From Roseinatronobacter sp. S2 (GTDB lineage: Bacteria; Pseudomonadota; Alphaproteobacteria; Rhodobacterales; Rhodobacteraceae): a DNA stretch of 64,000 nt. Made by a program: the position numbers and the translations under genes. The stretch is from contig NZ_CP121115.1 in the NCBI RefSeq assembly GCF_029581395.1, positions 372,001 through 436,000 of the forward strand, read 5' to 3'. The notes below the pieces were generated by a model. The model was given only the letters and a program-made list of their open reading frames with translations, did no database searches and had not been told where the DNA came from. Below, in pieces: positions 43,613 through 52,651 of the stretch (position 1 is its first letter; each line of letters opens with the position of its first letter).

Positions 43613-44953
43613 ATGGCAATAAGCGAAGGAAAGCGCGGCCTTGCGCATGGCAGCGTCACGGACCTGCTGGCGCTTGTGACAGATATGGCCCTGCCAACGC
43701 TGTCCAAGGGCGTGCTGCGCCGCCGTCCGCGTGTGGTGGGCTTGCTGGAAAACACCGGGACCGAAGCGCGCGGCATTCGCCGCCTGCAAGCGTTGCGACA
43801 GAAATACGCCGGACAAGCGGTGCTGCTTTCCGCATTCGGGCGCAAACATCTGATCCTGACAGACCCTGCGCAGGTGCAATATGTCCTGCAACAAACCCCG
43901 GCATTGTTCCAAAGCAGCAGTGACGAGAAAACCTCGGCGCTGGCCCATTTCGAGCCGGGCGTGTCGCTTGTCTCGGACGGGACCGAGCGCCAGACCCGCC
44001 GCAACTTCAATGCAGAGGTGTTGGACGAAGGTTGTCCGATGCACAGCCTGTCGGGCCCGTTCCGGCAAGTTGTGCGCCATGAATTCGGCGGCCTGCTTAG
44101 CGCTTTGCAGCGCGGTGATGACACGCACCTGTCATGGGAGCATTTCGAGGCCGCGTGGAACCGCGTTATCCGCTGTATCCTGCTGGGCACACCTGCACGC
44201 GATGACGATGCACTGACCGCCATGCTCAACAAATTGCGCGAGACAGGAAACTGGGCCTTTCTGCACCCCGGACGCAAGCGCCTGCGGCGCAAATTCCATG
44301 ACGCACTTCAAACGCATCTGGACCACGCCGACCCGTCCAGTCTGGCCGGGCTTGCGGCACAATCCCCCGCCCAAAGCAAGGCGCGGCCATCAGACCAGTT
44401 TACCCATTATATGTTTGCTTTCGATCCAGGTGGTATGGCGACCTTCAGGGCACTCGCACTGCTGGCAGCGCATCCTGAAACCCTGCAGGTTGTCCGCGCT
44501 CGGCTTGCTTCAGGCGAAGATCATGCCGATCCGCTGTTGCGGGCCACTTTGCTGGAAAGCCTTCGGCTCTGGTCCACCACGCCGGTGATATTGCGGCAGG
44601 CGCGCATCGATATTGACTGGAGGGGTGACACACTGCCTGCAAAGACGCAGGTGGTGATTTATGCGCCGTTTTTCCACCGCGACGACGAAACATTGACCGA
44701 GGCGCACAGCTTTGCCCCCGGTTTGTGGCCCGAAGGGCGGGTGCTGCGCGACACCCGCTTCGTTCCGTTCAGCGATGGCGACGGCATCTGCCCCGCACGC
44801 GATCTGGTGCTGATGACCGGCGCAATGGTGCTGGCGGAACTTCTGGGCACGCACACAGCGGCGTTGCAAGACCCGAAGCGGCTTGACGCGTCCCGCCCGC
44901 TTCCTCCGACGCTTGACAACTATACGCTCGCATTCCATCTGACCGCAGCCTGA
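43613..44953 (+). CDS. Cytochrome P450
   Basis: 446-residue soluble P450. The I-helix region reads FAFDPGGMATFRALALLAAH, the ExxR motif is ESLR in LLESLRLWSTTPV, and the heme loop is FSDGDGICPAR with the cysteine ligand. The I-helix has FDPGGMAT in place of the usual AGxxT, as in some fatty-acid or terpenoid P450s of alphaproteobacteria. Redox partners are not adjacent. GAGAAGAGAG lies before the ATG. No separate EcfG-type site is seen, so it may be expressed by read-through from the PRC gene. Substrate unknown. Confidence 0.87.
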   Translation: MAISEGKRGLAHGSVTDLLALVTDMALPTLSKGVLRRRPRVVGLLENTGTEARGIRRLQALRQKYAGQAVLLSAFGRKHLILTDPAQVQYVLQQTPALFQSSSDEKTSALAHFEPGVSLVSDGTERQTRRNFNAEVLDEGCPMHSLSGPFRQVVRHEFGGLLSALQRGDDTHLSWEHFEAAWNRVIRCILLGTPARDDDALTAMLNKLRETGNWAFLHPGRKRLRRKFHDALQTHLDHADPSSLAGLAAQSPAQSKARPSDQFTHYMFAFDPGGMATFRALALLAAHPETLQVVRARLASGEDHADPLLRATLLESLRLWSTTPVILRQARIDIDWRGDTLPAKTQVVIYAPFFHRDDETLTEAHSFAPGLWPEGRVLRDTRFVPFSDGDGICPARDLVLMTGAMVLAELLGTHTAALQDPKRLDASRPLPPTLDNYTLAFHLTAA

Positions 44954-45051
44954 AGGCGCGCGGGCGGGGGTTGCCCGCGCCATAGGGTATGCCGGCGATC
45001 ATTTGCATTCACGCAACTCACTCTAAGCTTTTGATAACGCATGTCACGGCC

Positions 45052-45078
45052 GCGCAAAACCGGTTCCCACTTTTGCGC
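45052..45078. repeat. Palindromic (REP-like) element between convergent P450 and katE
   Basis: GCGCAAAA, CCGGTTCCCAC, TTTTGCGC: an 8-bp perfect stem followed by GACATGC. It is a second copy of the element at 10347-10373. Placed in the 138-bp gap between two convergent genes, it probably works as a two-way terminator. A separate GC hairpin (44956-44982) directly follows the P450 stop. Confidence 0.65.
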
Positions 45079-45091
45079 GACATGCTGTGAC

Positions 45092-47206
45092 TCAGCCGCC
45101 CGGACGCTCCCAGCAACGCAACGCGCCGCAAGCCTCCAGAAAGGGGACTGCGTCCTGCGGTCCCGTCAGGATATGAATGCCTTGCGCCGTCCCGTCAGCG
45201 CTGTCAGCATTGAACAGCGCTGCGGCCTCCGCGCTCAGCGCAATGAATTTCGCATGCGCCCGCGCATCGGCGGCAAAGCACCGCGCGGGGTGCATTTCGC
45301 CAAGCTGTGCAGCCCCCGCATCATCGGCCAGAACCGCGACCGCATCAAACAGCACCGAAGGGGCACCATCGATCTTCTCGTTGGCCACGATATGCCTGCC
45401 CCCGATAGTGGTGACACCCCCGACCGCAGGTGCGATCAGCACCACCTTGCCGCCCGCGTCTTCGGTGGCGGCAATGAGCGCGTCCAGAAGCGCATCCTCG
45501 ATTCCGTCGGTCATCACAATGCCCAGTGTGCGCCCGCGAAAGCTGTCTGGGCCCTTGCGGATGATCGACAGTGCGTCAGACGGCGGCAGGTCACCTCTCG
45601 GGGTCACGGCTGGCACATGCGGCGCGGGAACACTCTGTAGCCCCAACCCCTCGGCGACCTTTTTCGCTAAGCTTTCGTCAATATTGGGCAGATGCGCGAC
45701 AACCCGTTCACGGATCGCGACTGTTTCCACTTTCGACAGTTCAAAAACCAGCGCTTCGGCAATATGCGCCTGCTCTATATCAGTCTGACTGATGTAGAAC
45801 TGCCGCGCCTGACTGTAGTGGTCAGCAAAGCTTTCTGCGCGCAGTTTGCGTTTCTCGCCTTCAATGGGTTCAGCGAAGCTGTGGTGCCCGCGTGTGGTAT
45901 CCGCACGCGGGCCGCCCTGTGCCCAACTGTTTGGCTCGTAGTTCGCGCGCCCTTTGGGGCCGCGCATCTGCATATGCCCGTCTTGCTGAAAATGGTGCAT
46001 CGGGCAGCGCGGCGCGTTGATCGGGATATGGGTAAAGTTCGGCCCGCCCAGCCGCTTAAGCTGCGTGTCAAGATATGAGAAGTTCCGCCCCTGCAGCAGC
46101 GGATCATTGCTGAAATCCACCCCCGGCACAATGTTCTGGGTGCAGAAGGCAACCTGTTCGGTTTCAGCAAAGAAGTTATCGACATTGCGGTTCAGCACCA
46201 GCCTGCCCACCACGCGCAGTGGCACGTCTTCTTCGGGGATGATCTTGGTGGGGTCAAGGATGTCGAAATCAAACCTGTCGGCAAAATCGTCATCGAACAG
46301 TTGCACCGCAAGATCCCATTCGGGATAATCACCCGAATTGATGGCATTCCACAGATCGCGACGGTGAAAATCGGGATCAGCGCCGTTGATTTTCACCGCT
46401 TCGTCCCACAGCACCGATTGCAGCCCCTGACGCGGCTTCCAGTGGAATTTGACAAAGGTGCTTTTGCCATCGGCATTGACGAACCGGAAGCTATGCACCC
46501 CGAACCCTTCCATGAACCGGAACGAACGCGGGATCGTCCGGTCCGACATCTGCCACATGACCATATGCATCGATTCCGGCATCAGTGACACGAAGTCCCA
46601 GAAATTGTCATGCGCCGACTGCGCCTGCGGGAAGCCGCGATCGGGTTCATCCTTGACCGAATGGATAAGGTCGGGAAACTTGATCGGGTCCTGAATGAAG
46701 AAAACGGGGATGTTGTTGCCGACAATGTCCCAGTTGCCTTCCTCGGTATAAAGCTTGACGGCGAAGCCACGCACGTCGCGGACCATGTCGGCCGAGCCCT
46801 TATTGCCCGCAACGGTGGAAAAGCGCACAAAGGCAGGCACCCGCATACCGGCCTTTTGGAACAGATGCGCCGATGTGATGTCGGCCAGTGCGTCGGTCAC
46901 TTCAAAATACCCATGCGCGCCATAGCCCCGCGCATGCACGACCCGTTCCGGGATACGTTCGTGGTCGAAATGAAAGATCTTCTCGCGCATGGCGAAATCT
47001 TCCATCAGCGCGGGGCCGCGCGGGCCTGCGCGCAGGGTATTCTGGTTGTCCGCAACAGGCGCGCCTTGTGCGGTGGTCAGGTGTGGCGCGCCGTCTGCCT
47101 GCTGATGGGTTTCGCCGCCCGCGCCGCGTTTTGTCTTGCGGGTGGTGGTATCACGGCTGGACTGGGTGTCGGCGGTGGGGTGAAAAAGCGGGGTGTCATC
47201 AGGCAT
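45092..47206 (-). CDS. katE: Large-subunit catalase (HPII type)
   Basis: 704-residue clade 2 catalase that breaks down hydrogen peroxide. The core keeps the distal histidine ([17 protein letters not shown]), the asparagine region ([11 protein letters not shown]) and the heme tyrosine ([16 protein letters not shown]). After about residue 560 comes the extra DJ-1/PfpI-like flavodoxin domain ([20 protein letters not shown]) that marks large catalases. GGAGA precedes the ATG. An EcfG-type site with 18-nt spacing is 69 nt upstream. KatE is a classical stationary-phase/general-stress enzyme. Confidence 0.95.
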   Translation of the reverse strand: MPDDTPLFHPTADTQSSRDTTTRKTKRGAGGETHQQADGAPHLTTAQGAPVADNQNTLRAGPRGPALMEDFAMREKIFHFDHERIPERVVHARGYGAHGYFEVTDALADITSAHLFQKAGMRVPAFVRFSTVAGNKGSADMVRDVRGFAVKLYTEEGNWDIVGNNIPVFFIQDPIKFPDLIHSVKDEPDRGFPQAQSAHDNFWDFVSLMPESMHMVMWQMSDRTIPRSFRFMEGFGVHSFRFVNADGKSTFVKFHWKPRQGLQSVLWDEAVKINGADPDFHRRDLWNAINSGDYPEWDLAVQLFDDDFADRFDFDILDPTKIIPEEDVPLRVVGRLVLNRNVDNFFAETEQVAFCTQNIVPGVDFSNDPLLQGRNFSYLDTQLKRLGGPNFTHIPINAPRCPMHHFQQDGHMQMRGPKGRANYEPNSWAQGGPRADTTRGHHSFAEPIEGEKRKLRAESFADHYSQARQFYISQTDIEQAHIAEALVFELSKVETVAIRERVVAHLPNIDESLAKKVAEGLGLQSVPAPHVPAVTPRGDLPPSDALSIIRKGPDSFRGRTLGIVMTDGIEDALLDALIAATEDAGGKVVLIAPAVGGVTTIGGRHIVANEKIDGAPSVLFDAVAVLADDAGAAQLGEMHPARCFAADARAHAKFIALSAEAAALFNADSADGTAQGIHILTGPQDAVPFLEACGALRCWERPGG

Positions 47207-47275
47207 CAGAATCTCCGTTTCAGGTGGGCGGCCTATTCACACGGGGACATGCACGGCGCAGCCCCCATGCCGCCC

Positions 47276-47301
47276 AACACGGCGACAGGCCGCAATGTTC
47301 C
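47276..47301 (-). promoter_or_regulatory. EcfG-type promoter of katE
   Basis: Minus strand: GGAAC (47301-47297), 18-nt spacer, GTT (47278-47276); 69 nt before the start at 47206. Confidence 0.65.
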
Positions 47302-47368
47302 GTGTTTGCGCCAAGCATCCGGCGGTTGGCCGCCTGTGCTGGTCAACGCGTTTCGTTTGCGGGTCGCG

Positions 47369-47492
47369 ATGGCCTGAAGCTGTCATTGGGAATGACACAA
47401 GGCGCGGAGCAAAGGCCGAAGGCCGCCGCGCCATCGGTGGGCCGTCCCGCGCGCGGGCTTTGTCCACGGCATCAATGACTGCTTCAGGCCAT
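47369..47492. repeat. 124-bp element bounded by 20-bp inverted repeats, between katE and sodC
   Basis: ATGGCCTGAAGCTGTCATTG (47369-47388) and its inverse at 47473-47492 match in 19 of 20 positions. The 84 bp between them are very GC-rich with nested hairpins (GGCGCGG near 47403 with CCGCGCC; GGCCGAAGGCC). No protein fits. It may be a small non-autonomous mobile element or a structured RNA/terminator between the katE promoter and the sodC 3' end. The 47207-47570 gap holds this and the katE promoter only. Confidence 0.55.
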
Positions 47493-47570
47493 AAATTTAC
47501 CCGCCGGGGCGTGTGACACGGCCATAGCAGCAAGGCGCGCGTCGGATTGCGGGCCGCGTATGTTCTGGCG

Positions 47571-48080
47571 TCATTCGATCACGGCGCAGGCAACCGGATC
47601 GCCAGCATCGCCGGACGGCTGGCTTGCGTAATCATCAGCGCCTTCGTGCAGGATCAATGTTCTGCCACGAATACCGGTTTCGCCGCCATCCAGCGAAACC
47701 ATTGCGTTCAGGACATGCGCGCGCAAGACGCCATCTGCCGCGACATATTGGTTGGGCATGTCGCCTTCATGGGGGCCACCTTCGGTCAGGAAACCATGGT
47801 CAGCGCCAGAGGGCGAGAAATGCTCGCCTGCGCTGTCATGATCATGTTCCGGGTCGCAAACCCCGCCTTCGTGGATGTGAAAGGCAATCCAGCTTTCTGG
47901 TGGCAGGTTGAGGACATCCAGATCGATCAGAACGCCTGCATTCGTCTGGGTCAGGGTGGCGGCGCCAGTCGGTTCGCCATCCTGATCAATGAAAGATGCG
48001 GTGGCAGTTTCACCTATTTCGGCGACCGCCTGACCACCCAAGAAAGCGAATACACTTGCGAGTGCGAGCAGAGGTTTCAT
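47571..48080 (-). CDS. sodC: Periplasmic Cu/Zn superoxide dismutase
   Basis: 169-residue exported enzyme (signal peptide 1-20, ending AVA) that converts superoxide to peroxide in the periplasm. Copper/zinc ligands are recognisable in FHIHEGGVCDPEHDHDSAGEHFSP and in LILHEGADDY, and the C-terminus has the usual DAGDPVACAVIE with the disulfide cysteine. AAGGAA precedes the ATG. An EcfG-type promoter lies 36 nt upstream, and it is encoded next to katE, which removes its product. Confidence 0.93.
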   Translation of the reverse strand: MKPLLALASVFAFLGGQAVAEIGETATASFIDQDGEPTGAATLTQTNAGVLIDLDVLNLPPESWIAFHIHEGGVCDPEHDHDSAGEHFSPSGADHGFLTEGGPHEGDMPNQYVAADGVLRAHVLNAMVSLDGGETGIRGRTLILHEGADDYASQPSGDAGDPVACAVIE

Positions 48081-48116
48081 TGTGAGTTCCTTTTCATCCA
48101 GCTGCGACGGTCCTGA

Positions 48117-48141
48117 AACTCTGGCAAAACCAATTTGTTCC
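48117..48141 (-). promoter_or_regulatory. EcfG-type promoter of sodC
   Basis: Minus strand: GGAAC (48141-48137), 17-nt spacer, GTT (48119-48117); 36 nt before the start at 48080. Confidence 0.78.
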
Positions 48142-48377
48142 GGTGGTGAAGAAGGTGCTTCCCGATACGCCCACCCGGCACTATTCTGAATGAAGGCCTG
48201 AGGTAAAAAATGCGAACTCGGATCGACAACTACATTAGATCAAGATACTTTGGAACAGGGCGCACATTGGGGACAAATACAGGCATTTTGAGCAGCTTTT
48301 CAAAGCTGCGGTGTGATCCGCCCGATTAAATTGCGCGTATACGCAGCAGTTGGAAATGTGATGAAAGGGACCGCAAT

Positions 48378-48548
48378 ATGGACGGGCGGAATGACGAGCA
48401 GAACAACAATGAGCACGCAGACACTGCCTTGCTTGAACAACAGATGAGAGACTTGCTTCGTCAGATTGAGGAAGATCCCGTGCCAAGGGAATTGCATACA
48501 CTGGCCGAAAAGCTGCAAACCGCCCTCAGACGTCGGGACGGGTCCTAA
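48378..48548 (+). CDS. NepR-like anti-sigma factor, copy 2
   Basis: 56-residue protein with a polar N-terminus (MDGRNDEQNNNEH) followed by two helices, LLEQQMRDLLRQIEEDPVPR (residues 18-37) and ELHTLAEKLQTAL. It has the NepR pattern Q(L/M)R.L......PVP.EL..LA..L..AL seen also in the protein at 34526. AAAGGGA lies at the right distance before the ATG. I see no good EcfG-type site directly in front: GGAAC at 48252-48256 lacks a matching GTT. If real, it is a second brake on the EcfG sigma factor. Confidence 0.62.
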   Translation: MDGRNDEQNNNEHADTALLEQQMRDLLRQIEEDPVPRELHTLAEKLQTALRRRDGS

Positions 48549-48631
48549 GATCCGCAGGAATAACCGGATATGCGCAGTCCACGTTAGCCCCTTTCCATTT
48601 GGAGTCGGGACAAACTTTCTGCGCAAGTAGT

Positions 48632-48656
48632 GGAACAAACCCGCCCCACCGCTGTT
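48632..48656 (+). promoter_or_regulatory. EcfG-type promoter of the dehydrogenase operon
   Basis: GGAAC (48632-48636), 17-nt spacer, GTT (48654-48656); 36 nt before the ATG at 48693. Confidence 0.78.
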
Positions 48657-48692
48657 GTGCCCCGATGAAAGCACTTGCTGGCAGGAGGGGCC

Positions 48693-49472
48693 ATGCTGCA
48701 ACGGCGTATCGGAAAGCGTGTGTTTTTGCGCGGCTGCCTTTTGGGGGCTACGGCGCTGGTCATGCCGTCGGTGTTGGGCGCCCGCGAATATGGCGGGACC
48801 AATATGCCTTGGGCTGCGGGCGTGGCAAATCTGCCGCATGACGCAATGCACGCGGCGCGCTTTTTCACCCCCGAAGAATATGAGATGGCTGATGCGATTA
48901 CCGCACGGCTGATCCCGGATGACGACACCGGCCCCGGCGCGCAGGCGGCGGGCGTGGTCGATTTTATCGACCGGCAGCTTGCCGGTTTCTATGGTCGCGG
49001 GCAGCGGTGGTATATGCAAGGCCCTTTTCCCGAACCGCTGGAAACGCAGGGCTATCAGGCCCCGTATCCGCCCGCAGGGCTGTGGCGTGCAGGACTTGCC
49101 GCCCTTGATCAGCATTGTCATCAGGCCCATGGCCAAGGGTTTGCCGCCTTGGACGGCCCCACACAGGATGATGTGCTAAAGGGCATGGAAAAGGGCGAGG
49201 TCGACCTGAACACGACAGACGCCGCCAGTTTCTTCGACTTCATCAGGGAAATGACGATTGAAGGGTTCTTTTGCGACCCGGTCCATGGCGGTAACCGCGA
49301 TATGGTGGGTTGGCACCTGATCGGGTTTCCCGGTGCGCGCTATGATTACCGCGATTTCCTGCACCATAACGGTGCGGCCATAGATATGCCACCGGTGTCC
49401 CTGATGGGCCGTCCCGCATGGAACGCGCAACAGGGCCAGCGTGGAACAGGCAATAGGAAAGGTGCGAGATGA
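48693..49472 (+). CDS. Gluconate 2-dehydrogenase gamma-subunit-like protein
   Basis: 259-residue small subunit of a membrane-linked dehydrogenase. The N-terminus carries a Tat-type signal (KRVFLRGCLLGATALVM), and the mature part has the subunit-3 features FFTPEEYEMADAITARLIP and GFFCDPVHGGNRDMVGWHLIG, ending in PGARYDY. This subunit usually carries the signal-less flavoprotein through the Tat pathway. AGGAGG precedes the ATG at 48693. Its stop overlaps the GMC flavoprotein start by 4 bp. Confidence 0.87.
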   Translation: MLQRRIGKRVFLRGCLLGATALVMPSVLGAREYGGTNMPWAAGVANLPHDAMHAARFFTPEEYEMADAITARLIPDDDTGPGAQAAGVVDFIDRQLAGFYGRGQRWYMQGPFPEPLETQGYQAPYPPAGLWRAGLAALDQHCHQAHGQGFAALDGPTQDDVLKGMEKGEVDLNTTDAASFFDFIREMTIEGFFCDPVHGGNRDMVGWHLIGFPGARYDYRDFLHHNGAAIDMPPVSLMGRPAWNAQQGQRGTGNRKGAR

Positions 49473-51229
49473 CAGAGATTCATCGCAGTATCGATGTCGT
49501 TCTGGTGGGCTTCGGCTGGACCGGTGCAATACTGGCCCATGAACTTACTGCGGAAGGGTTGCAGGTTCTGGCACTGGAACGCGGCGGGTGGCGGGACACC
49601 CCAACCGATTTTCCGACAACCCACGCCCCGGATGAGCTGCGCTATTACTGGCGGCATGAAATGTTTCAGGAAACCGCGCAGGAAACCCAGACGTTCCGCA
49701 ATCGCCGTGGTCAGACAGCGCTGCCGATCCGGCGTTGGGGGTCGTATCTGCCCGGCGTTGGCGTAGGGGGTGCCGGGGTGCACTGGAACGGGCAGACGTT
49801 TCGCTTTTTGCCCTCGGATTTTCTGGCCCGCAGCCATAATCAGGAACGCTATGGCGCGCTGCCAGACGATATGACCGTGCAGGATTACCCCGTCACCTAT
49901 GACGAGCTGGAGCCGCATTTTGACCGGTTTGAAAAACTGTGCGGGATCTGCGGTCAGGCGGGCAACCTGCAAGGTGATCTGCGCCCGGGCGGCAACCCCT
50001 TTGAGGGGTGGCGCAGCAATGAATACCCCAACCCGCCGATGGAAATGACCTTTTCGCAGGACCGCTTCAAGGCCTCCGCGCGTGATATGGGGCTGAACCC
50101 GTTTCCCGCCCCTTCCGCCAATATGAGCCGCGCCTACACCAACCCGCTGGGCGTTCGGATGGCACCTTGCACCTATTGCGGCTTTTGCGAAAAATTCGGC
50201 TGCGGCAACTACTCCAAGGCCAGCCCGCAGACCACGATATTGCCGGTGGTCATGCAGCAGTCCAATTTCCGGCTGCGCACGCATTGTGACGTGCTTCATG
50301 TGAACAAGGACCGCGACAATACCCGCGCGACCGGCGTAACTTACATCGACGCGCATGGGCAATTGCACGAACAGCCCGCCCAAATTGTCATCCTGTGCGG
50401 TTATCAACTGTCGAACACGCGGCTGATGATGTTGTCGGGCATTGGTGAAATTTACGACCCCGCCACTGGTCAGGGGCAGCTTGGCCGCAATTATACCTAT
50501 CAGGTGATGTCGGGGGTGGATGTGTTCTTCGATGATGCCTTCACCAATGAATATATCGGTGCTGGTGCCCTTGGCATGGTGGTGGATGACTATAATGGCG
50601 ACAATTTCGACCATTCCGGTCTGGGTTTCATCGGGGGCGCCTATATTGCATGCTGGACCACACATGCCCGCCCGATTGAAAGCCAACCCGTGCCAGAGGG
50701 GACGCCGGAATGGGGGTCAGAGTGGAAGCGCGCCTTGCAGCAGAACTTCCTGCGCCATACGTCCCTGTCGGTGCATGGCGCATCCATGGCGCATCGCGAG
50801 AATTATCTTGACCTCGACCCCACCTACAAGGACCGGTATGGCCGCCCCTTGATGCGCATGACCTATGATTTCACGGCGAACGACCGGCGGTTAAGCGAGC
50901 ACATTACCCCTGTCGCGGCCCAGATTGCCCGCGGCATGGGCGGGCGCGAGATCAAGGTGAACGCACTGGACGCCCATTATGATATCTGGCCCTATCAGAC
51001 CACGCATAACACCGGCGGCACCATCATGGGCGAAACCCCTGCCGACAGCGTTGTGAACCGGTATCTGCAAAGCTGGGAATTGCACAATCTGTTCGTCATG
51101 GGGGCCGGTGTCTTTCCACAGAACGCGGGGTATAATCCGACCGCCACAGTTGCCGCGCTGGCCTATTGGTCGGCACATGCCATCCGCACGCAATATCTGC
51201 GCGCGCCCGGACCGCTGGTGCAGGTATGA
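49469..51229 (+). CDS. GMC-family oxidoreductase (gluconate 2-dehydrogenase alpha-like flavoprotein)
   Basis: 586-residue FAD subunit. The dinucleotide fold is VLVGFGWTGAILAHEL near the N-terminus, the PCTYCGFCEKFGCGNYSKAS segment is typical of sugar/sugar-acid dehydrogenase flavoproteins, and the C-terminal HNTGGTIMGETP and GAGVFPQNAGYNPTATVAAL hold the active-site histidine/asparagine region. It lacks its own signal peptide and would be co-exported with the small subunit. It oxidises a sugar or polyol in the periplasm and passes electrons to the cytochrome encoded next. Confidence 0.9.
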   Translation: MTEIHRSIDVVLVGFGWTGAILAHELTAEGLQVLALERGGWRDTPTDFPTTHAPDELRYYWRHEMFQETAQETQTFRNRRGQTALPIRRWGSYLPGVGVGGAGVHWNGQTFRFLPSDFLARSHNQERYGALPDDMTVQDYPVTYDELEPHFDRFEKLCGICGQAGNLQGDLRPGGNPFEGWRSNEYPNPPMEMTFSQDRFKASARDMGLNPFPAPSANMSRAYTNPLGVRMAPCTYCGFCEKFGCGNYSKASPQTTILPVVMQQSNFRLRTHCDVLHVNKDRDNTRATGVTYIDAHGQLHEQPAQIVILCGYQLSNTRLMMLSGIGEIYDPATGQGQLGRNYTYQVMSGVDVFFDDAFTNEYIGAGALGMVVDDYNGDNFDHSGLGFIGGAYIACWTTHARPIESQPVPEGTPEWGSEWKRALQQNFLRHTSLSVHGASMAHRENYLDLDPTYKDRYGRPLMRMTYDFTANDRRLSEHITPVAAQIARGMGGREIKVNALDAHYDIWPYQTTHNTGGTIMGETPADSVVNRYLQSWELHNLFVMGAGVFPQNAGYNPTATVAALAYWSAHAIRTQYLRAPGPLVQV

Positions 51230-52449
51230 TTGCGCGTGTGGCCATGGGGGCTGTGGTTCTGGCGGCCATGGTGCAGACCGCAGGCGCGCAGGATTTATCA
51301 TGGTCCGAGGTCGAGCGCGGGCGCTATCTGGCCATCGCGGCGAATTGCGTAAGCTGCCATACCGACCTTGATCATGGGGGCACCCCGTGGGCGGGCGGGC
51401 GGGAAATGGAAACGCCCTTCGGGGTGATCATCACCCCGAACATCACCTTTGACGCTGAAACCGGTATCGGAAACTGGACGCGCGACGATTTTTGGCGCGC
51501 CCTGCACGAAGGCCGCCGCCGCGATGGCGCCCACATGTATCCGGCCTTTCCATATACCCATTTCACACGCATGCCGCGCGAAGATGTCGATGCCATCTAT
51601 GCCTATCTGCGCACCATCCCGCCGGTTGAATCCCATCATGTGCCTGAAGAGGATCTGCCGCTGCCCCTGCGGGTGCGCACTGCGATTGCCGCCTGGAACG
51701 CGTTGCATTTCGATCAGGGCGTTTTCCAGCCCGATCCGGAGCGATCGGAGCAGTGGAACCGTGGCGCTTATCTGGTCAAGGGGCCGGGCCATTGCGGCGC
51801 CTGCCACACCGACCGCAACCTGCTGGGCGGCGAGCGTGAGGATGAATTCCTGCGCGGCGGCGTTCTGGAAAACTGGCATGCACCCAATATTCGCGGCGGC
51901 GCGCATGGGGGTATCGCGCATTGGTCGCGGCACGATATCGTCGCCTATCTCGGCACTGGTCGCAATGAACACACGGCCGCCATGACCCGGATGGGAGAGG
52001 TTGTGCAATACTCGACCCAGCATCTGACGGATGGCGACCTGAATGCGATCGCAACCTATCTGAAGTCACTGGACGACACACCGCGCGACGCAAGCGAACG
52101 CCCGTCCGATGCAGTCATGCAGGCGGGCGAGGCCATATATTTCGACAATTGCGCCGCATGCCATCACGCCGATGGCAGCGGCGAACCTGATATGTTTGCG
52201 CGGCTTGACGGGTCCAACAAGGTGCTCTCGGACGACGCTACCACCGTCATCCGTATCATCCTTGAAGGGGCGCAGGCAGTTCCCACGGATGCCCATCCCG
52301 GGCCGCTGGCAATGCCTGCCTTCGACTGGAAGCTTAACGATGACCAGATTGCAGATCTGGTCAGCTATATGCGCAACGCGTGGGGCAATACCGCGCCGGC
52401 AGTCAGCCCCTCTGACGTGGCCGACCTGCGCGATGCACTTGCGGAGTAA
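51226..52449 (+). CDS. Triheme cytochrome c subunit of the dehydrogenase
   Basis: 407-residue exported cytochrome with a signal peptide (1-21, ending AGA) and three heme motifs: C41-V-S-C-H45, CGACH near residue 190 and CAACH near residue 310. This matches the cytochrome subunit of gluconate, sorbitol and alcohol dehydrogenases, passing electrons from the flavoprotein to ubiquinone or the oxidase chain. It overlaps the flavoprotein gene by 4 bp (ATGA). No C-terminal membrane helix is evident. Confidence 0.9.
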   Translation: MIARVAMGAVVLAAMVQTAGAQDLSWSEVERGRYLAIAANCVSCHTDLDHGGTPWAGGREMETPFGVIITPNITFDAETGIGNWTRDDFWRALHEGRRRDGAHMYPAFPYTHFTRMPREDVDAIYAYLRTIPPVESHHVPEEDLPLPLRVRTAIAAWNALHFDQGVFQPDPERSEQWNRGAYLVKGPGHCGACHTDRNLLGGEREDEFLRGGVLENWHAPNIRGGAHGGIAHWSRHDIVAYLGTGRNEHTAAMTRMGEVVQYSTQHLTDGDLNAIATYLKSLDDTPRDASERPSDAVMQAGEAIYFDNCAACHHADGSGEPDMFARLDGSNKVLSDDATTVIRIILEGAQAVPTDAHPGPLAMPAFDWKLNDDQIADLVSYMRNAWGNTAPAVSPSDVADLRDALAE

Positions 52450-52491
52450 GTGCTGCGTGGGCAATCCTCCACTGGATGACTATGTTAGAAG

Positions 52492-52516
52492 GGAACTTTC
52501 CAGGTCCGCAGTTGTT
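52492..52516 (+). promoter_or_regulatory. EcfG-type promoter of the ExoD-family gene
   Basis: GGAAC (52492-52496), 17-nt spacer, GTT (52514-52516); 135 nt before the start at 52652. Confidence 0.65.
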
Positions 52517-52651
52517 CGTTCTGTGTAAAGTATATGTTGCGGAGCCACTGATGCTGTGCCTTGAACGAAACAGTCACCCCAGACGACACCTGTCCAGATC
52601 AGCTTGCGGCGGTCGGGCGATCAGTATGGCAAGGCTGTGGCGGAAAGGCGC

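Noticed and set aside
48252-48273. GGAAC at 48252 as a possible EcfG site for the second NepR-like gene
   Set aside because: No GTT occurs 17 or 18 nt after it, so it does not fit the pattern seen at the other 23 sites.
49346-50686. 446-codon open frame on the minus strand
   Set aside because: Antisense to the GMC flavoprotein with clear FAD motifs; no recognisable protein in the antisense frame.
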